From the NCBI GenBank assembly GCA_938002955.1, contig CALLAA010000253.1, forward strand, positions 1 to 37,154: DNA of 37,154 nt, written 5' to 3'. The first letter of the stretch is position 1, and every line of letters begins with the position of its first letter. Source of the stretch: an uncultured Acidimicrobiales bacterium. GTDB taxonomy: Bacteria; Actinomycetota; Acidimicrobiia; Acidimicrobiales; SHLQ01. Below, piece by piece: positions 29,801 to 37,154 of the stretch. The notes beneath the pieces were generated by a model that saw only the letters and a list, made by a program, of their open reading frames with translations, was not told the origin of the DNA and searched no databases. The position numbers were made by a program, and so were the translations under genes.

Positions 29801-30820
29801 ATGGACCGCACCCATATCGCCGCGCTGATCGTGCCGACGCAATCTGCGCCGGATGAAAAGTCGCCCGGCGGTGCAACCGATCCGCTCGCCCCAATCGCTG
29901 GAAAGTCGGTTCTCGGCTGGATCGTCGATGCAGCACTAGGCGCTTCGGTGCGTCGTATCGGTGTTGTCGCAGCCGCACCGAGCGTTGCCGTCCGCTCTGA
30001 AATCGCTGCTCGTTCCGACGAAGCCATGATCGAGTTCGTCACCCCCACCGTCGATATTGCCGAGACCCTCACCTACGCAATCGAACGCCTCGGGTCAGAG
30101 CTCACCCTCCGGGACACGACACAGGTGCTGCTGCTACCGGCGGAGTCACCGCAGATCGAGAGCTCGGAACTCCGTACGCTGATCGACGCACATGTCATGA
30201 GCGGAGCAGCAGCCACGATGCTCCTCCCCATCGAGGTTGAGAACGAACTCGCCACCGACCCGGTGATCGTCCGCAACGACGTCGGCGAGATCAGCTCGAT
30301 CCTCGACACCTCGGTCGAACAAACCGGGATCATGTGCATTCGCGCAGCCCTACTCGTGCCTGCCCTCCGGCGAGTCGTGGTTCCGTCATGGCAATCTGGC
30401 GCACCCCTCGTCGAGATCGCGGGGGTCCTCGAGGAACTCGGCCACAAGGTCGACATCATCGAACGGTCAGCACCCATTACGGCGATCCGGTCCGCAGCGA
30501 CACGCACGCCGATCGAGATGGGTTTGCGAGATCGAATCATCAACCGCTGGATCGAACGTGGCGTGGTCATGCCGGACCCTCGCCAAGTCTCCATCGATGA
30601 AACCGTGCTGCTCGGCAAAGGTGTGACGATTCACCCCGGATCCGTTCTCGAAGGTTCAACAATCGTCGGCGACGGAGCGATCATTGGGCCGAACACCCAA
30701 CTCATCAACGCCTCGGTCGGGAGCCAAGCCGAAGTTCCCCACAGCGTTGTTCGCGATGTCGAGGTTGCGACTCGTGAACAACTTCCCGCCTTTTCGGTAC
30801 GAAGCGCTATCTCTCGCTGA
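29801..30820 (+). CDS. GlmU-like protein, degenerate and lacking most of the acetyltransferase domain
   Basis: A 339-residue protein in the glmU position, directly before prs. The overall plan is GlmU: an N-terminal nucleotidyltransferase-like fold, then RDRIINRWIERGVVMPDPRQ and the start of a left-handed beta-helix (HPGSVLEGSTIVGDGAIIGP). The signature LAAGxGTRMxSxxPK is lost: the matching stretch reads LIVPTQSAPDEKSPG. The metal-binding GDVP region reads AESP, and NTGI reads QTGI. The beta-helix stops after about 70 residues, and only 84 nt remain before prs, so the acetyltransferase domain is absent. The frame is intact over 340 codons, so it is not a recent pseudogene. It is probably non-catalytic or changed in function. 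Confidence 0.85.
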   Translation: MDRTHIAALIVPTQSAPDEKSPGGATDPLAPIAGKSVLGWIVDAALGASVRRIGVVAAAPSVAVRSEIAARSDEAMIEFVTPTVDIAETLTYAIERLGSELTLRDTTQVLLLPAESPQIESSELRTLIDAHVMSGAAATMLLPIEVENELATDPVIVRNDVGEISSILDTSVEQTGIMCIRAALLVPALRRVVVPSWQSGAPLVEIAGVLEELGHKVDIIERSAPITAIRSAATRTPIEMGLRDRIINRWIERGVVMPDPRQVSIDETVLLGKGVTIHPGSVLEGSTIVGDGAIIGPNTQLINASVGSQAEVPHSVVRDVEVATREQLPAFSVRSAISR

Positions 30821-30829
30821 CGCGCCCGG

Positions 30830-30863
30830 TATCGTCAGATCGGGAGTAGTGCATCTGCCGATC
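30830..30863 (+). promoter_or_regulatory. Promoter and leader hairpin of prs
   Basis: A -10-like TATCGT at 30830–30835 would give a leader of about 63 nt. It contains a GATCGG/CCGATC inverted repeat (30838–30863), and an AGGGG Shine-Dalgarno sequence precedes the ATG at 30905. Confidence 0.4.
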
Positions 30864-30904
30864 CACGTGCGCTGAGTCCTGAACGAACAGCCAGTGAGGG
30901 GCTC

Positions 30905-31888
30905 ATGGAGCAAGTATCGAAGAAGAAGTTGGCGCTGTTTGCTGGACGCAACAGCAGCGAACTCACCCAACGGGTAGCTGAGCATCTCGGTGTCGAAGTC
31001 GGTGAGGCGAACATCGCCGAGTTCTCGAACGGGGAGATCCACTGCCGGTTCTCCGAATCGATCCGCGGCGCCGACGTCTTCATCATCAACACCCACTCGG
31101 GTTGGGAAGACGGAACGATTAACGACTCGATCATCGAACATCTGGTCATGGTCGACGCAGCCCAGCGCGCCTCAGCCAAGCGCATCACCGTCGTTGCGCC
31201 CTTCTACGGATACGGCCGCCAAGATCGCAAATCCGCCGGACGCGAACCAATCACCGCCAAGCTCGTCGCCAACATGTTCAAAGCAGCAGGCGCCGACCGT
31301 CTCGTCAGCGTCGACCTGCATTCCGGACAGATCCAGGGGTTCTTTGACGGCCCGGTCGATCACCTCACCGCAATGCCGGTGCTCGTCGACTACCTCAAGT
31401 CGCTCGGCACGGAAGACCTCGTCGTCGTCTCGCCTGACGCAGGGCGAGTCAAGGTCGCCGAGCGCTACGCCAACAAACTCGGCGCATCGCTTGCCATCGT
31501 CCACAAACGCCGGGTAGCCGACAAGAAGAACACCGTCGAAGCTAAAGACGTCGTCGGCGACGTCGACGGCAAGGTCTGCGTCCTCATCGATGACATGATC
31601 GATACCGGCGGGACCATTGTCGCCGCTGCCGAGCAGCTAACGGAAAAAGGCGCACGATCGGTCATCGCCGCAACCACGCACCCGGTGCTCTCTGGGCCCG
31701 CCGTCGACCGACTGAAGAACTCGAGCATCGAGAAGGTCATCGTCACCGACTCGCTGCCAATCGGCCCCGAGAAGCAGTTCGACAAGCTCGTCGTCCTGTC
31801 GGTCGCCGACATCATTGCCCGTGCCGTCGAAGCAGTATTCGCCGACACCACGGTGTCGGAAATCTTCGACGGGAACAATCATTCCTAA
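30905..31888 (+). CDS. prs: Ribose-phosphate pyrophosphokinase
   Basis: A 327-residue PRPP synthetase that makes the activated ribose for purine, pyrimidine, His and Trp pathways. Marks are LALFAGRNSSELTQRVAEHL, the flexible loop YGYGRQDRK, the cation site SVDLHSGQIQGFF, and the PRPP-binding VLIDDMIDTGGT. Length and motifs are those of the class I enzyme. It follows the GlmU-like gene as glmU–prs does in actinobacteria and many Firmicutes. Its stop codon lies within the 5' arm of the long hairpin that follows. Confidence 0.97.
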   Translation: MEQVSKKKLALFAGRNSSELTQRVAEHLGVEVGEANIAEFSNGEIHCRFSESIRGADVFIINTHSGWEDGTINDSIIEHLVMVDAAQRASAKRITVVAPFYGYGRQDRKSAGREPITAKLVANMFKAAGADRLVSVDLHSGQIQGFFDGPVDHLTAMPVLVDYLKSLGTEDLVVVSPDAGRVKVAERYANKLGASLAIVHKRRVADKKNTVEAKDVVGDVDGKVCVLIDDMIDTGGTIVAAAEQLTEKGARSVIAATTHPVLSGPAVDRLKNSSIEKVIVTDSLPIGPEKQFDKLVVLSVADIIARAVEAVFADTTVSEIFDGNNHS

Positions 31889-31937
31889 TTGGATTCGTCG
31901 CAGCGGCTCCGCCGCAATTTTGCGACGATCAAATTAG
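31885..31937 (+). terminator. Long two-part hairpin over the prs stop codon
   Basis: The 53-nt element has an outer stem of 17 base pairs (one mismatch, one bulge) joining 31885–31902 to 31921–31937, and an inner GCGGC/GCCGC stem. The 5' arm begins one base before the prs TAA. There is no strong T tract after it, so it is either a tail-less terminator or a 3'-end stability element. Confidence 0.65.
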
Positions 31938-31941
31938 GACT

Positions 31942-32226
31942 GTGCTCCCTTTCAGGGAGCGTTCAAGCGGCACGCAGCCTGGGCGCCGGAGGCGGTGCCT
32001 GCCGGGTTGGCATCGCAGCTTCGAACTCGGGTGCTCCCTTTCAGGGAGCGTTCAAGCGGCACGCAGCCTGGGCGCCGGGGGCGGTGTTTGTCGGGTTTGG
32101 GGTCAGACCCCGGAACTGATCGACGGGGGCTGTTGCTCCTTTCGGTGAGCGCTTTTGTGGCACGTGGCCTGGGCGCCGGAGGCGGTGTTTGTCGGGTTTG
32201 GGGTCAGACCCCGGAACTGATCGACG
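31942..32226. repeat. Three related ~90–100-bp repeats between prs and rplY
   Basis: The 421-nt gap 31889–32309 holds no gene beyond this array. Copies start at about 31942, 32031 and 32132. Copies 1 and 2 are identical over 48 nt (31942–31989, 32031–32078), including a GCTCCC/GGGAGC hairpin. Copies 2 and 3 match at 59 of 60 positions in their right halves (32066–32125, 32167–32226), including GGGGTCAGACCCC, a 5-bp hairpin. Copy 1 lacks that right-hand part and copy 3 has a diverged left half. Confidence 0.9.
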
Positions 32227-32264
32227 CAGGCGACCGAGACGCGTCGATCTCGGCGAAATGCCGG

Positions 32265-32302
32265 TAACCTTGCAAAGTCCAAAAACCTATCTAGACGAAG
32301 GA
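32265..32302 (+). promoter_or_regulatory. Promoter and Shine-Dalgarno region of rplY
   Basis: A -10-like TAACCT at 32265–32270 lies just after the repeat array, and GAAGGA at 32297–32302 is 7 nt before the ATG at 32310. Confidence 0.4.
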
Positions 32303-32309
32303 TGGCGCC

Positions 32310-32972
32310 ATGAGCGAGCTACTTCTCACCGCACACACCGGTCGCGTTACCGGTACCCGATCGAGCCGTCGGCTCCGCCGCGAGGGCATGGTCCCCGCAG
32401 TCGTGTACGGCCTCGGCGCCGACCCCGTTTCGGTCGCCGTCGAATGGCCAGCACTGCGCAAGGCGCTCACCACCGACGCAGGCGTGAACGCACTGCTCAC
32501 GCTCGACATCGAAGGCGACCAGCAGCTCTCGATCGTCAAGGACATCCAGCGTCACCCAACGCGTCGCGACGTCATCCACGTCGACTTCATCCGCCTCGAC
32601 GCAAACGCAGAGGTCGAGGTCGAGGTTCCTGTCATCCTCATCGGCGATGCCAAGAAGGTCACCGACGTTTCCGGCATGGTCGATCAGACCATGTTTGCTC
32701 TGTCGATCCTGTCGAAGCCAAACGCGATTCCAACGGAACTTCCCGTCGACATCTCCGGACTCGAGGTTGGCGAAGCAATCCACGTTTCCGACGTTGCGCT
32801 TCCCGAAGGTGTCCGTACCGAGGTCGATGGCGAAGAGACCATCGCAAGTGCACTCGTTACCCGTTCGACGCTCGAAGCAATGCGTGCAGACGAAGAGTCT
32901 GATGCAGAAGAGGGCGAAGAGGGTGCAGCACCCGCCGACTCCGGCGATGCCGAGGGCGGCGACGAGTCCTGA
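32310..32972 (+). CDS. rplY: 50S ribosomal protein L25/Ctc (bL25)
   Basis: A 220-residue long-form L25 that binds 5S rRNA. The N-terminal domain has GTRSSRRLRREGMVPAVVYG and SIVKDIQRHPTRRDVIHVDF; the C-terminal CTC-type beta domain follows, with LPVDISGLEVGEAIHVSDV. The last 30 residues are an acidic Glu/Asp/Gly tail (EESDAEEGEEGAAPADSGD). rplY next to pth is conserved across many bacteria and fits the prs–rplY–pth–mfd order. Confidence 0.96.
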   Translation: MSELLLTAHTGRVTGTRSSRRLRREGMVPAVVYGLGADPVSVAVEWPALRKALTTDAGVNALLTLDIEGDQQLSIVKDIQRHPTRRDVIHVDFIRLDANAEVEVEVPVILIGDAKKVTDVSGMVDQTMFALSILSKPNAIPTELPVDISGLEVGEAIHVSDVALPEGVRTEVDGEETIASALVTRSTLEAMRADEESDAEEGEEGAAPADSGDAEGGDES

Positions 32973-32997
32973 TAACGGACCGACGCCTTGCATTGCA

Positions 32998-33017
32998 GCG
33001 TGAGCGATACCTCACGC
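32998..33017 (+). terminator. Perfect 7-bp hairpin between rplY and pth
   Basis: GCGTGAG/CTCACGC surrounds a 6-nt loop at 32998–33017, 26 nt after the rplY stop. No T tract follows; it could be a weak terminator or an operator in the pth leader. Confidence 0.45.
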
Positions 33018-33036
33018 CGCATGCGAGACTCACCTG

Positions 33037-33645
33037 ATGTTTGGTCGAAAGTCTGCTGATCGCACCGGGACCCCCGCTGACCTCTTAGTGGTTGGCTTGG
33101 GGAACCCGGGCGATCGGTACGACGGCACTCGGCACAACGTTGGTGCCGATGTCGCCGACCTGATGGCAACCCGTCAGGGCACGGCACTGAAAGCATCGAA
33201 GCAAGCAGCGCGCCTCGCCGAACTGCGAATCGGCACGAAGTTGGTCGTGGTTGCGTTCCCGCAGACGTTCATGAACGAGTCCGGGCGCAGCGCACGCGAT
33301 CTCGCAAAGCGTTACGGCATCGAGGACGCCACCAAAATCGTCGTCATTCACGACGAACTCGACCTCGAGGTCGGCACGCTCAAAGTGAAGTCAGGCGGCG
33401 GCCTCGCTGGCCACAACGGCCTAAAGTCGCTCAAACAGCACCTACACACCCAAGACTTTCTCCGGCTCCGAATCGGCATCGGTCGACCTCCCGGAACACA
33501 GTCGGTGTCCGATTATGTGCTCCGCCGTCCCGGTAAAGCCGATCGCGTCGAACTCGACATCGCCATCGAACGCGCTGCCGATGTCGTGCCTCGGTTTCTC
33601 GACGAAGAACTCGAGGCGATCATGAACGACGTAAATCGCAAATGA
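33037..33645 (+). CDS. pth: Peptidyl-tRNA hydrolase
   Basis: A 202-residue Pth that recycles tRNA from dropped-off peptidyl-tRNA. Motifs are LVVGLGNPGDRYDGTRHNVG with the catalytic His, PQTFMNESGRS, VIHDELDLEVG and GGLAGHNGLKS. The ATG at 33037 gives a short N-terminal extension before the first strand. Its TGA overlaps the mfd start (ATGA), so the two are translationally coupled. Confidence 0.97.
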   Translation: MFGRKSADRTGTPADLLVVGLGNPGDRYDGTRHNVGADVADLMATRQGTALKASKQAARLAELRIGTKLVVVAFPQTFMNESGRSARDLAKRYGIEDATKIVVIHDELDLEVGTLKVKSGGGLAGHNGLKSLKQHLHTQDFLRLRIGIGRPPGTQSVSDYVLRRPGKADRVELDIAIERAADVVPRFLDEELEAIMNDVNRK

Positions 33646-36600
33646 GCGACGCTCCACTTCACGCGCTCGTCACCCCACTGCAGGACGATCCCGGCCTCAT
33701 CGGGGTCATGGGAAAGCGATCCGCTGTCGTCGCCGTTCCCGAGGCTGGCCGGCCGCTCACGCTCGCCGCAATCGCCGAACAAACCGAACGAACCCCAGTC
33801 GTCGTCGCCGTTCCGACATCGACCGAGGCAGAACGTCTCCGATCAGATCTTGCGATCTACCTCGGCGAGGACGAGGTGGCGATCTTTCCAGCGTGGGAAA
33901 CGCTTCCGTTCGAACGGATCAGCCCGAACGTCGAAACGATGGGCCGTCGGCTCGAGGTGCTCTGGCGTCTCCAAGACCCCGCTCGAGCGCCGAAGGTCGT
34001 CGTTGCATCGGCGCGTGCGCTCGTGCAACGTCTCGGCCCCGGTATCGACGATCTCGAGCCGATCATCGTTGGGGTCGGCGATCAGATCGACATCGCCGAT
34101 CTCGCCAGGCAGCTCGTCGATTCGGGCTACCGCCGCGAACCGCAGGTCGAGAGCAGGGGACACTTTGCGGTGCGTGGATCGATCGTCGACGTGTTCCCCA
34201 GCACCGCGAGCGCCCCGGTTCGAATCGACTTGTGGGGCGATGAGGTCGACCGCCTCAGCGAGTTTGGCATCAACGACCAGCGCTCGACGGTTACGCGGTC
34301 CGAGGTTGTGATCCATGCAGCTCGCGAAGTTGTCGCCTCGGAGGCGATTGCTGACCGGGCGCGCGATCTCGTGGCGTCCGAGCCGTGGGGCCGCGAGCAT
34401 TGGGAGCGTCTCTCCGACGGCGAATTCTTCGACGGTATGGAGTCGTGGCTTCCGTGGCTCACCGACCGCGACTCGGTGCTCGTCGATCACGTTGGCGCTG
34501 ACGCCCTCGTCGTTCTCGTGGAACCCCGCCGTCTGCGCGATCGCGCTGGCGACATTCGCGACGAAGAAGCTGACCTCGCGACAACACTTGCTCGGACCTG
34601 GGGCGCAATCGATGACGACGGCGATAGCGAGGACGAGTTTCCCCGGCTGCACGTGCCGTTCGATCGGATCCTGACCGAGACCGAGGCGCCGGTGTGGACA
34701 ATGACCACCGCGCCCGAAAGCCCAGACGTATCCGTCGTTGCTGCGACCGGCTGGGAATCGCCGATGGGCGATCCGCCGCCGCTCGTTACCCAGCTGCAAC
34801 GCCTGATCGGTGACGGCTTCACTGTCGTCGTCGGTGCCGACGGCACAGGCACCGCGCCCCGGCTCGCCGTGCTGCTCGCCGACAACGGCATCCACTTGCC
34901 AGTGGTCGAAACGCTCGATCTTTCGAATCCTGGCATTGTGGTCGCTCCGCTCGAGCGAGGGGCCGTGTTTACCTCCGCAAAGATCGCGGTGCTCAGCGAG
35001 TCCGACATCACGGGCCGGCGTCGCACGCACCGTAAGGCCCGCGCCCGAGCCAACACCTCACAGGACACGTTTGACGACCTTTCGCCCGGCGATTACGTCG
35101 TGCACCACCAGCACGGCGTTGCACGCTTTGCCGGAATGGTCACCAGGGCGATCGGCGGGGTCGAACGCGACTATTTGCTGCTCGAATATCGCGGCGACGA
35201 CAAGCTCTACATCCCGTCTGACCAGATTGGCGTTGTTCGCCACTACACCGGCGGAGATAGCCCGACGCTATCCAAAATGGGCGGCAGCGATTGGGCAAAA
35301 GCCAAGGCCAAGGTCCGCACCGAGGTCAGCGAGATCGCCCAAGAACTCGTTGTTCTGTACCAACGTCGAGTCACCGCTGAAGGCCACGCGTTCGCTCCAG
35401 ATACGCCGTTCCAGACAGAGCTCGAAGACTCCTTCCCGTACGAGGAAACTCCCGACCAGCTCACGGCGATCGTCGAGGTCAAGGGCGATATGGAACGGCC
35501 GTACCCCATGGACCGGTTGGTCGTGGGCGACGTCGGGTTCGGCAAGACCGAGATCGCCGTTCGTGCTGCGTTCAAGGCAATCCAAGACAACAAACAGGTT
35601 GCTGTTCTCGTGCCGACGACGCTGCTCGCCCAGCAGCATCATCAGACGTTCTCGGATCGCTACGCAAGCTTTCCGGTTCGAGTCGAGGTGCTCAGTCGCT
35701 TCCTCACCAACGCGCAGGCGAAACGAATCATCGAAGACACCAACGATGGCAAGGTCGATCTGCTCATCGGCACGCACCGCATGCTCAACCAAGACCTGAA
35801 GTTCAAGGATCTGGGCTTGCTCATCGTCGACGAAGAGCAACGCTTCGGCGTCAAGCACAAAGAGAAGATCAAGGCGCTCCGGACCGACGTCGATGTGCTC
35901 ACGCTCACGGCAACTCCGGTGCCTCGTACCCTCGAGATGAGCCTCACGGGTATTCGAGACATGACCCTGCTGTCGACGGCCCCATCGGAACGTCAGCCAA
36001 TTCTCACGTACGTCGGCGAGCAGAGCGACCGGGCCATCACCGAGGCGATTCGCCGTGAACTCCTCCGTGAGGGCCAGGTGTTCTTCGTCCACAACCGAGT
36101 CCAGGACATCGAACACACCGCAGCCAAGATCCGCGAGATGGTGCCCGAAGCCCGCATCGCGATCGCACACGGCCAGATGGACGAAGGCTCGCTCGAACAA
36201 GTTGTCATCGACTTCTGGGAAGGCGAATACGACGTCCTCGTTTGTACGACGATCATCGAGACCGGCATCGACATGCCGTCGGTGAACACGCTCGTCGTCG
36301 ATCGGGCGGACTTGTTGGGTCTTGGGCAGATGCATCAGTTGCGCGGACGTGTTGGACGCTCGGGCCAACGCGCCTACGCCTACCTGATGGTTCCTGCCGA
36401 CAAGTCTTTGACCGAGCAGGCCTACGAACGGCTGAAGACCATCGGCGAAGCGACCGAGCTCGGCTCCGGCTTTAAGATCGCCATGCGGGACCTCGAGATT
36501 CGCGGCGCCGGAAACCTGCTCGGCACCGGCCAGTCCGGCCACATCGCTGCCGTTGGCTACGACCTGTACTGCCAAATGGTCACCGAGGCCGTCAGTGAGC

Positions 36601-37097
36601 TGAAGGGCGAAGAGGTTGAGGAGCCGGACGAGCTCACGATCGAATTGCCGATCAAAGCGTTCTTGCCCGACAGCTACATGGAGACCGAGGACCAACGCCT
36701 GGAGGCGTACCGTCGCTTGGCGGCCGTGACCACGACCGCCCAGGTCGAAGACATTCGTTCCGAGTGGGAGGACCGCTACGGTCCCGTGCCCGAACCTGCC
36801 GCGAACCTGCTCGATGTCGCAACCGTTCGCTCGGTATGCATCCGTGTCGGTATTACCGAACTCACCGTCGGGAAGGGGCCTGGCTTCGGCGGGCCCGAGT
36901 TCATTGTCCGAATGTCTCCGGTAACCCTGCCGACGTCAAAGCAGATTCGTCTCGACCGGATCTACAAGCACTCGATCTACAAGGACACCATCGAAGGCGC
37001 TGACGGTGGTTTCCTCCAGCTCGGAATGAAGAAGGGCAACATTGCTGAGAACATCGTGACGGCTTTGAACGATCTTCTTCCGGAGAACGACGAGTAG
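33642..37097 (+). CDS. mfd: Transcription-repair coupling factor Mfd
   Basis: A full-length 1151-residue Mfd. It releases RNA polymerase stalled at DNA damage and recruits UvrA. Order: the UvrB-like N-terminal module ([29 protein letters not shown]), the RNA-polymerase-interacting CarD-like domain ([20 protein letters not shown]), the RecG-like helicase with Walker [10 protein letters not shown] (about residues 628–636), the DEEQ box in [19 protein letters not shown], and [18 protein letters not shown], then the C-terminal regulatory domain. The ATG overlaps the pth stop. The following gene starts 2 nt after its stop. Confidence 0.98.
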   Translation: MSDAPLHALVTPLQDDPGLIGVMGKRSAVVAVPEAGRPLTLAAIAEQTERTPVVVAVPTSTEAERLRSDLAIYLGEDEVAIFPAWETLPFERISPNVETMGRRLEVLWRLQDPARAPKVVVASARALVQRLGPGIDDLEPIIVGVGDQIDIADLARQLVDSGYRREPQVESRGHFAVRGSIVDVFPSTASAPVRIDLWGDEVDRLSEFGINDQRSTVTRSEVVIHAAREVVASEAIADRARDLVASEPWGREHWERLSDGEFFDGMESWLPWLTDRDSVLVDHVGADALVVLVEPRRLRDRAGDIRDEEADLATTLARTWGAIDDDGDSEDEFPRLHVPFDRILTETEAPVWTMTTAPESPDVSVVAATGWESPMGDPPPLVTQLQRLIGDGFTVVVGADGTGTAPRLAVLLADNGIHLPVVETLDLSNPGIVVAPLERGAVFTSAKIAVLSESDITGRRRTHRKARARANTSQDTFDDLSPGDYVVHHQHGVARFAGMVTRAIGGVERDYLLLEYRGDDKLYIPSDQIGVVRHYTGGDSPTLSKMGGSDWAKAKAKVRTEVSEIAQELVVLYQRRVTAEGHAFAPDTPFQTELEDSFPYEETPDQLTAIVEVKGDMERPYPMDRLVVGDVGFGKTEIAVRAAFKAIQDNKQVAVLVPTTLLAQQHHQTFSDRYASFPVRVEVLSRFLTNAQAKRIIEDTNDGKVDLLIGTHRMLNQDLKFKDLGLLIVDEEQRFGVKHKEKIKALRTDVDVLTLTATPVPRTLEMSLTGIRDMTLLSTAPSERQPILTYVGEQSDRAITEAIRRELLREGQVFFVHNRVQDIEHTAAKIREMVPEARIAIAHGQMDEGSLEQVVIDFWEGEYDVLVCTTIIETGIDMPSVNTLVVDRADLLGLGQMHQLRGRVGRSGQRAYAYLMVPADKSLTEQAYERLKTIGEATELGSGFKIAMRDLEIRGAGNLLGTGQSGHIAAVGYDLYCQMVTEAVSELKGEEVEEPDELTIELPIKAFLPDSYMETEDQRLEAYRRLAAVTTTAQVEDIRSEWEDRYGPVPEPAANLLDVATVRSVCIRVGITELTVGKGPGFGGPEFIVRMSPVTLPTSKQIRLDRIYKHSIYKDTIEGADGGFLQLGMKKGNIAENIVTALNDLLPENDE

Positions 37098-37098
37098 C

Positions 37099-37154
37099 AT
37101 GATCAACGTGATTCGACGTCTCGGTGTTTTGTTTGTGCTCGTGTTGGCTCTCGC
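37099..37154 (+). CDS. Start of an exported or membrane protein, cut by the window edge
   Basis: Eighteen complete codons are visible from the ATG at 37099: MINVIRRLGVLFVLVLAL. Basic residues followed by a hydrophobic run indicate a signal peptide or membrane anchor. The gene begins 2 nt after the mfd stop. In related genomes a SurA/PrsA-like peptidyl-prolyl isomerase often follows mfd, but nothing here can confirm that. Confidence 0.65.
   Translation, partial: MINVIRRLGVLFVLVLAL

Noticed and set aside
29801-30820. GlmU-like gene as a frameshifted pseudogene
   Set aside because: The frame is intact for 340 codons, fold-level similarity persists throughout, and no out-of-frame continuation of the acetyltransferase domain fits in the 84 nt before prs.
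31942-32226. Possible integron attC sites or CRISPR array
   Set aside because: There are no GTTRRRY/RYYYAAC core sites, no cassettes between copies, no integrase, and the spacing and mosaic structure do not fit CRISPR repeats with unique spacers.
31942-32267. Short open frames of 68–90 codons inside the prs–rplY gap
   Set aside because: They follow the repeat units in several frames, have no ribosome site and encode repeat-derived sequence only.

Overview
The window is a 37 kb chromosomal segment from a high-GC actinobacterium, most likely a member of Acidimicrobiia (this placement is inference). The evidence is the actinobacterial gene order metG–tatD–rpf–rsmA–ispE followed by a glmU-position gene, prs, rplY, pth and mfd, which is the block found in Mycobacterium. 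Supporting genes are a DUF3107 protein, a PdtaS-type sensor kinase, a pair of Get3/ArsA-like ATPases, an Rpf-domain protein and a bS22-type mini ribosomal protein. GTG starts are common, and many genes have a TANNNT box only 6–7 nt before the start codon, the pattern expected of leaderless mRNAs. I see no insertion sequence, prophage, CRISPR array or toxin locus.

Layout. 1–2.9 kb: 3' part of an ATP-dependent DNA ligase, a convergent SixA-like phosphatase, and a PadR regulator overlapping a membrane protein. 3–9.9 kb: a full-length Lhr helicase and a PAS–GGDEF–EAL protein. 9.9–12.8 kb: two MFS transporters and a PGPGW-family membrane protein with an EF-hand/dockerin-like loop. 12.9–18 kb: Mrp, DUF3107, two ArsA/Get3-like ATPases and PdtaS. 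18–22.6 kb: a secreted two-domain protein, an SRPBCC protein, a signal-less BtuF-like protein, and a membrane protein fused to a spermidine-synthase-like domain on the minus strand. 22.7–24 kb: RmuC. 24.0–24.4 kb: a hairpin-dense gap without genes. 24.4–37.1 kb: the conserved translation, cell-wall and repair block, including bS22, tRNA-Gln and a gene in the glmU position, ending in mfd and the first codons of an exported protein.

How the genes work together. The right half is mostly housekeeping: MetG, RsmA, L25, Pth, tRNA-Gln and bS22 serve translation; IspE and Prs serve isoprenoid and nucleotide precursors; the Rpf-domain protein serves cell-wall remodelling; Mfd serves repair. The middle groups three related P-loop ATPases (Mrp and two ArsA-like). 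The second ArsA-like gene starts inside a 17-bp tandem repeat whose every copy carries an overlapping stop/start (TAATG).

The observations most worth a second look are: (1) the 17-bp × 5 repeat, which reads as a chain of four 5-codon mini-ORFs linking the two ArsA-like genes; (2) the glmU-position gene, which keeps the fold outline but has lost the nucleotidyltransferase signature and nearly all of the acetyltransferase domain; (3) the roughly 300-nt string of hairpins before metG; (4) three ~90–100-bp repeats and a long hairpin between prs and rplY. None is proven to be a new system; each is stated with a test.
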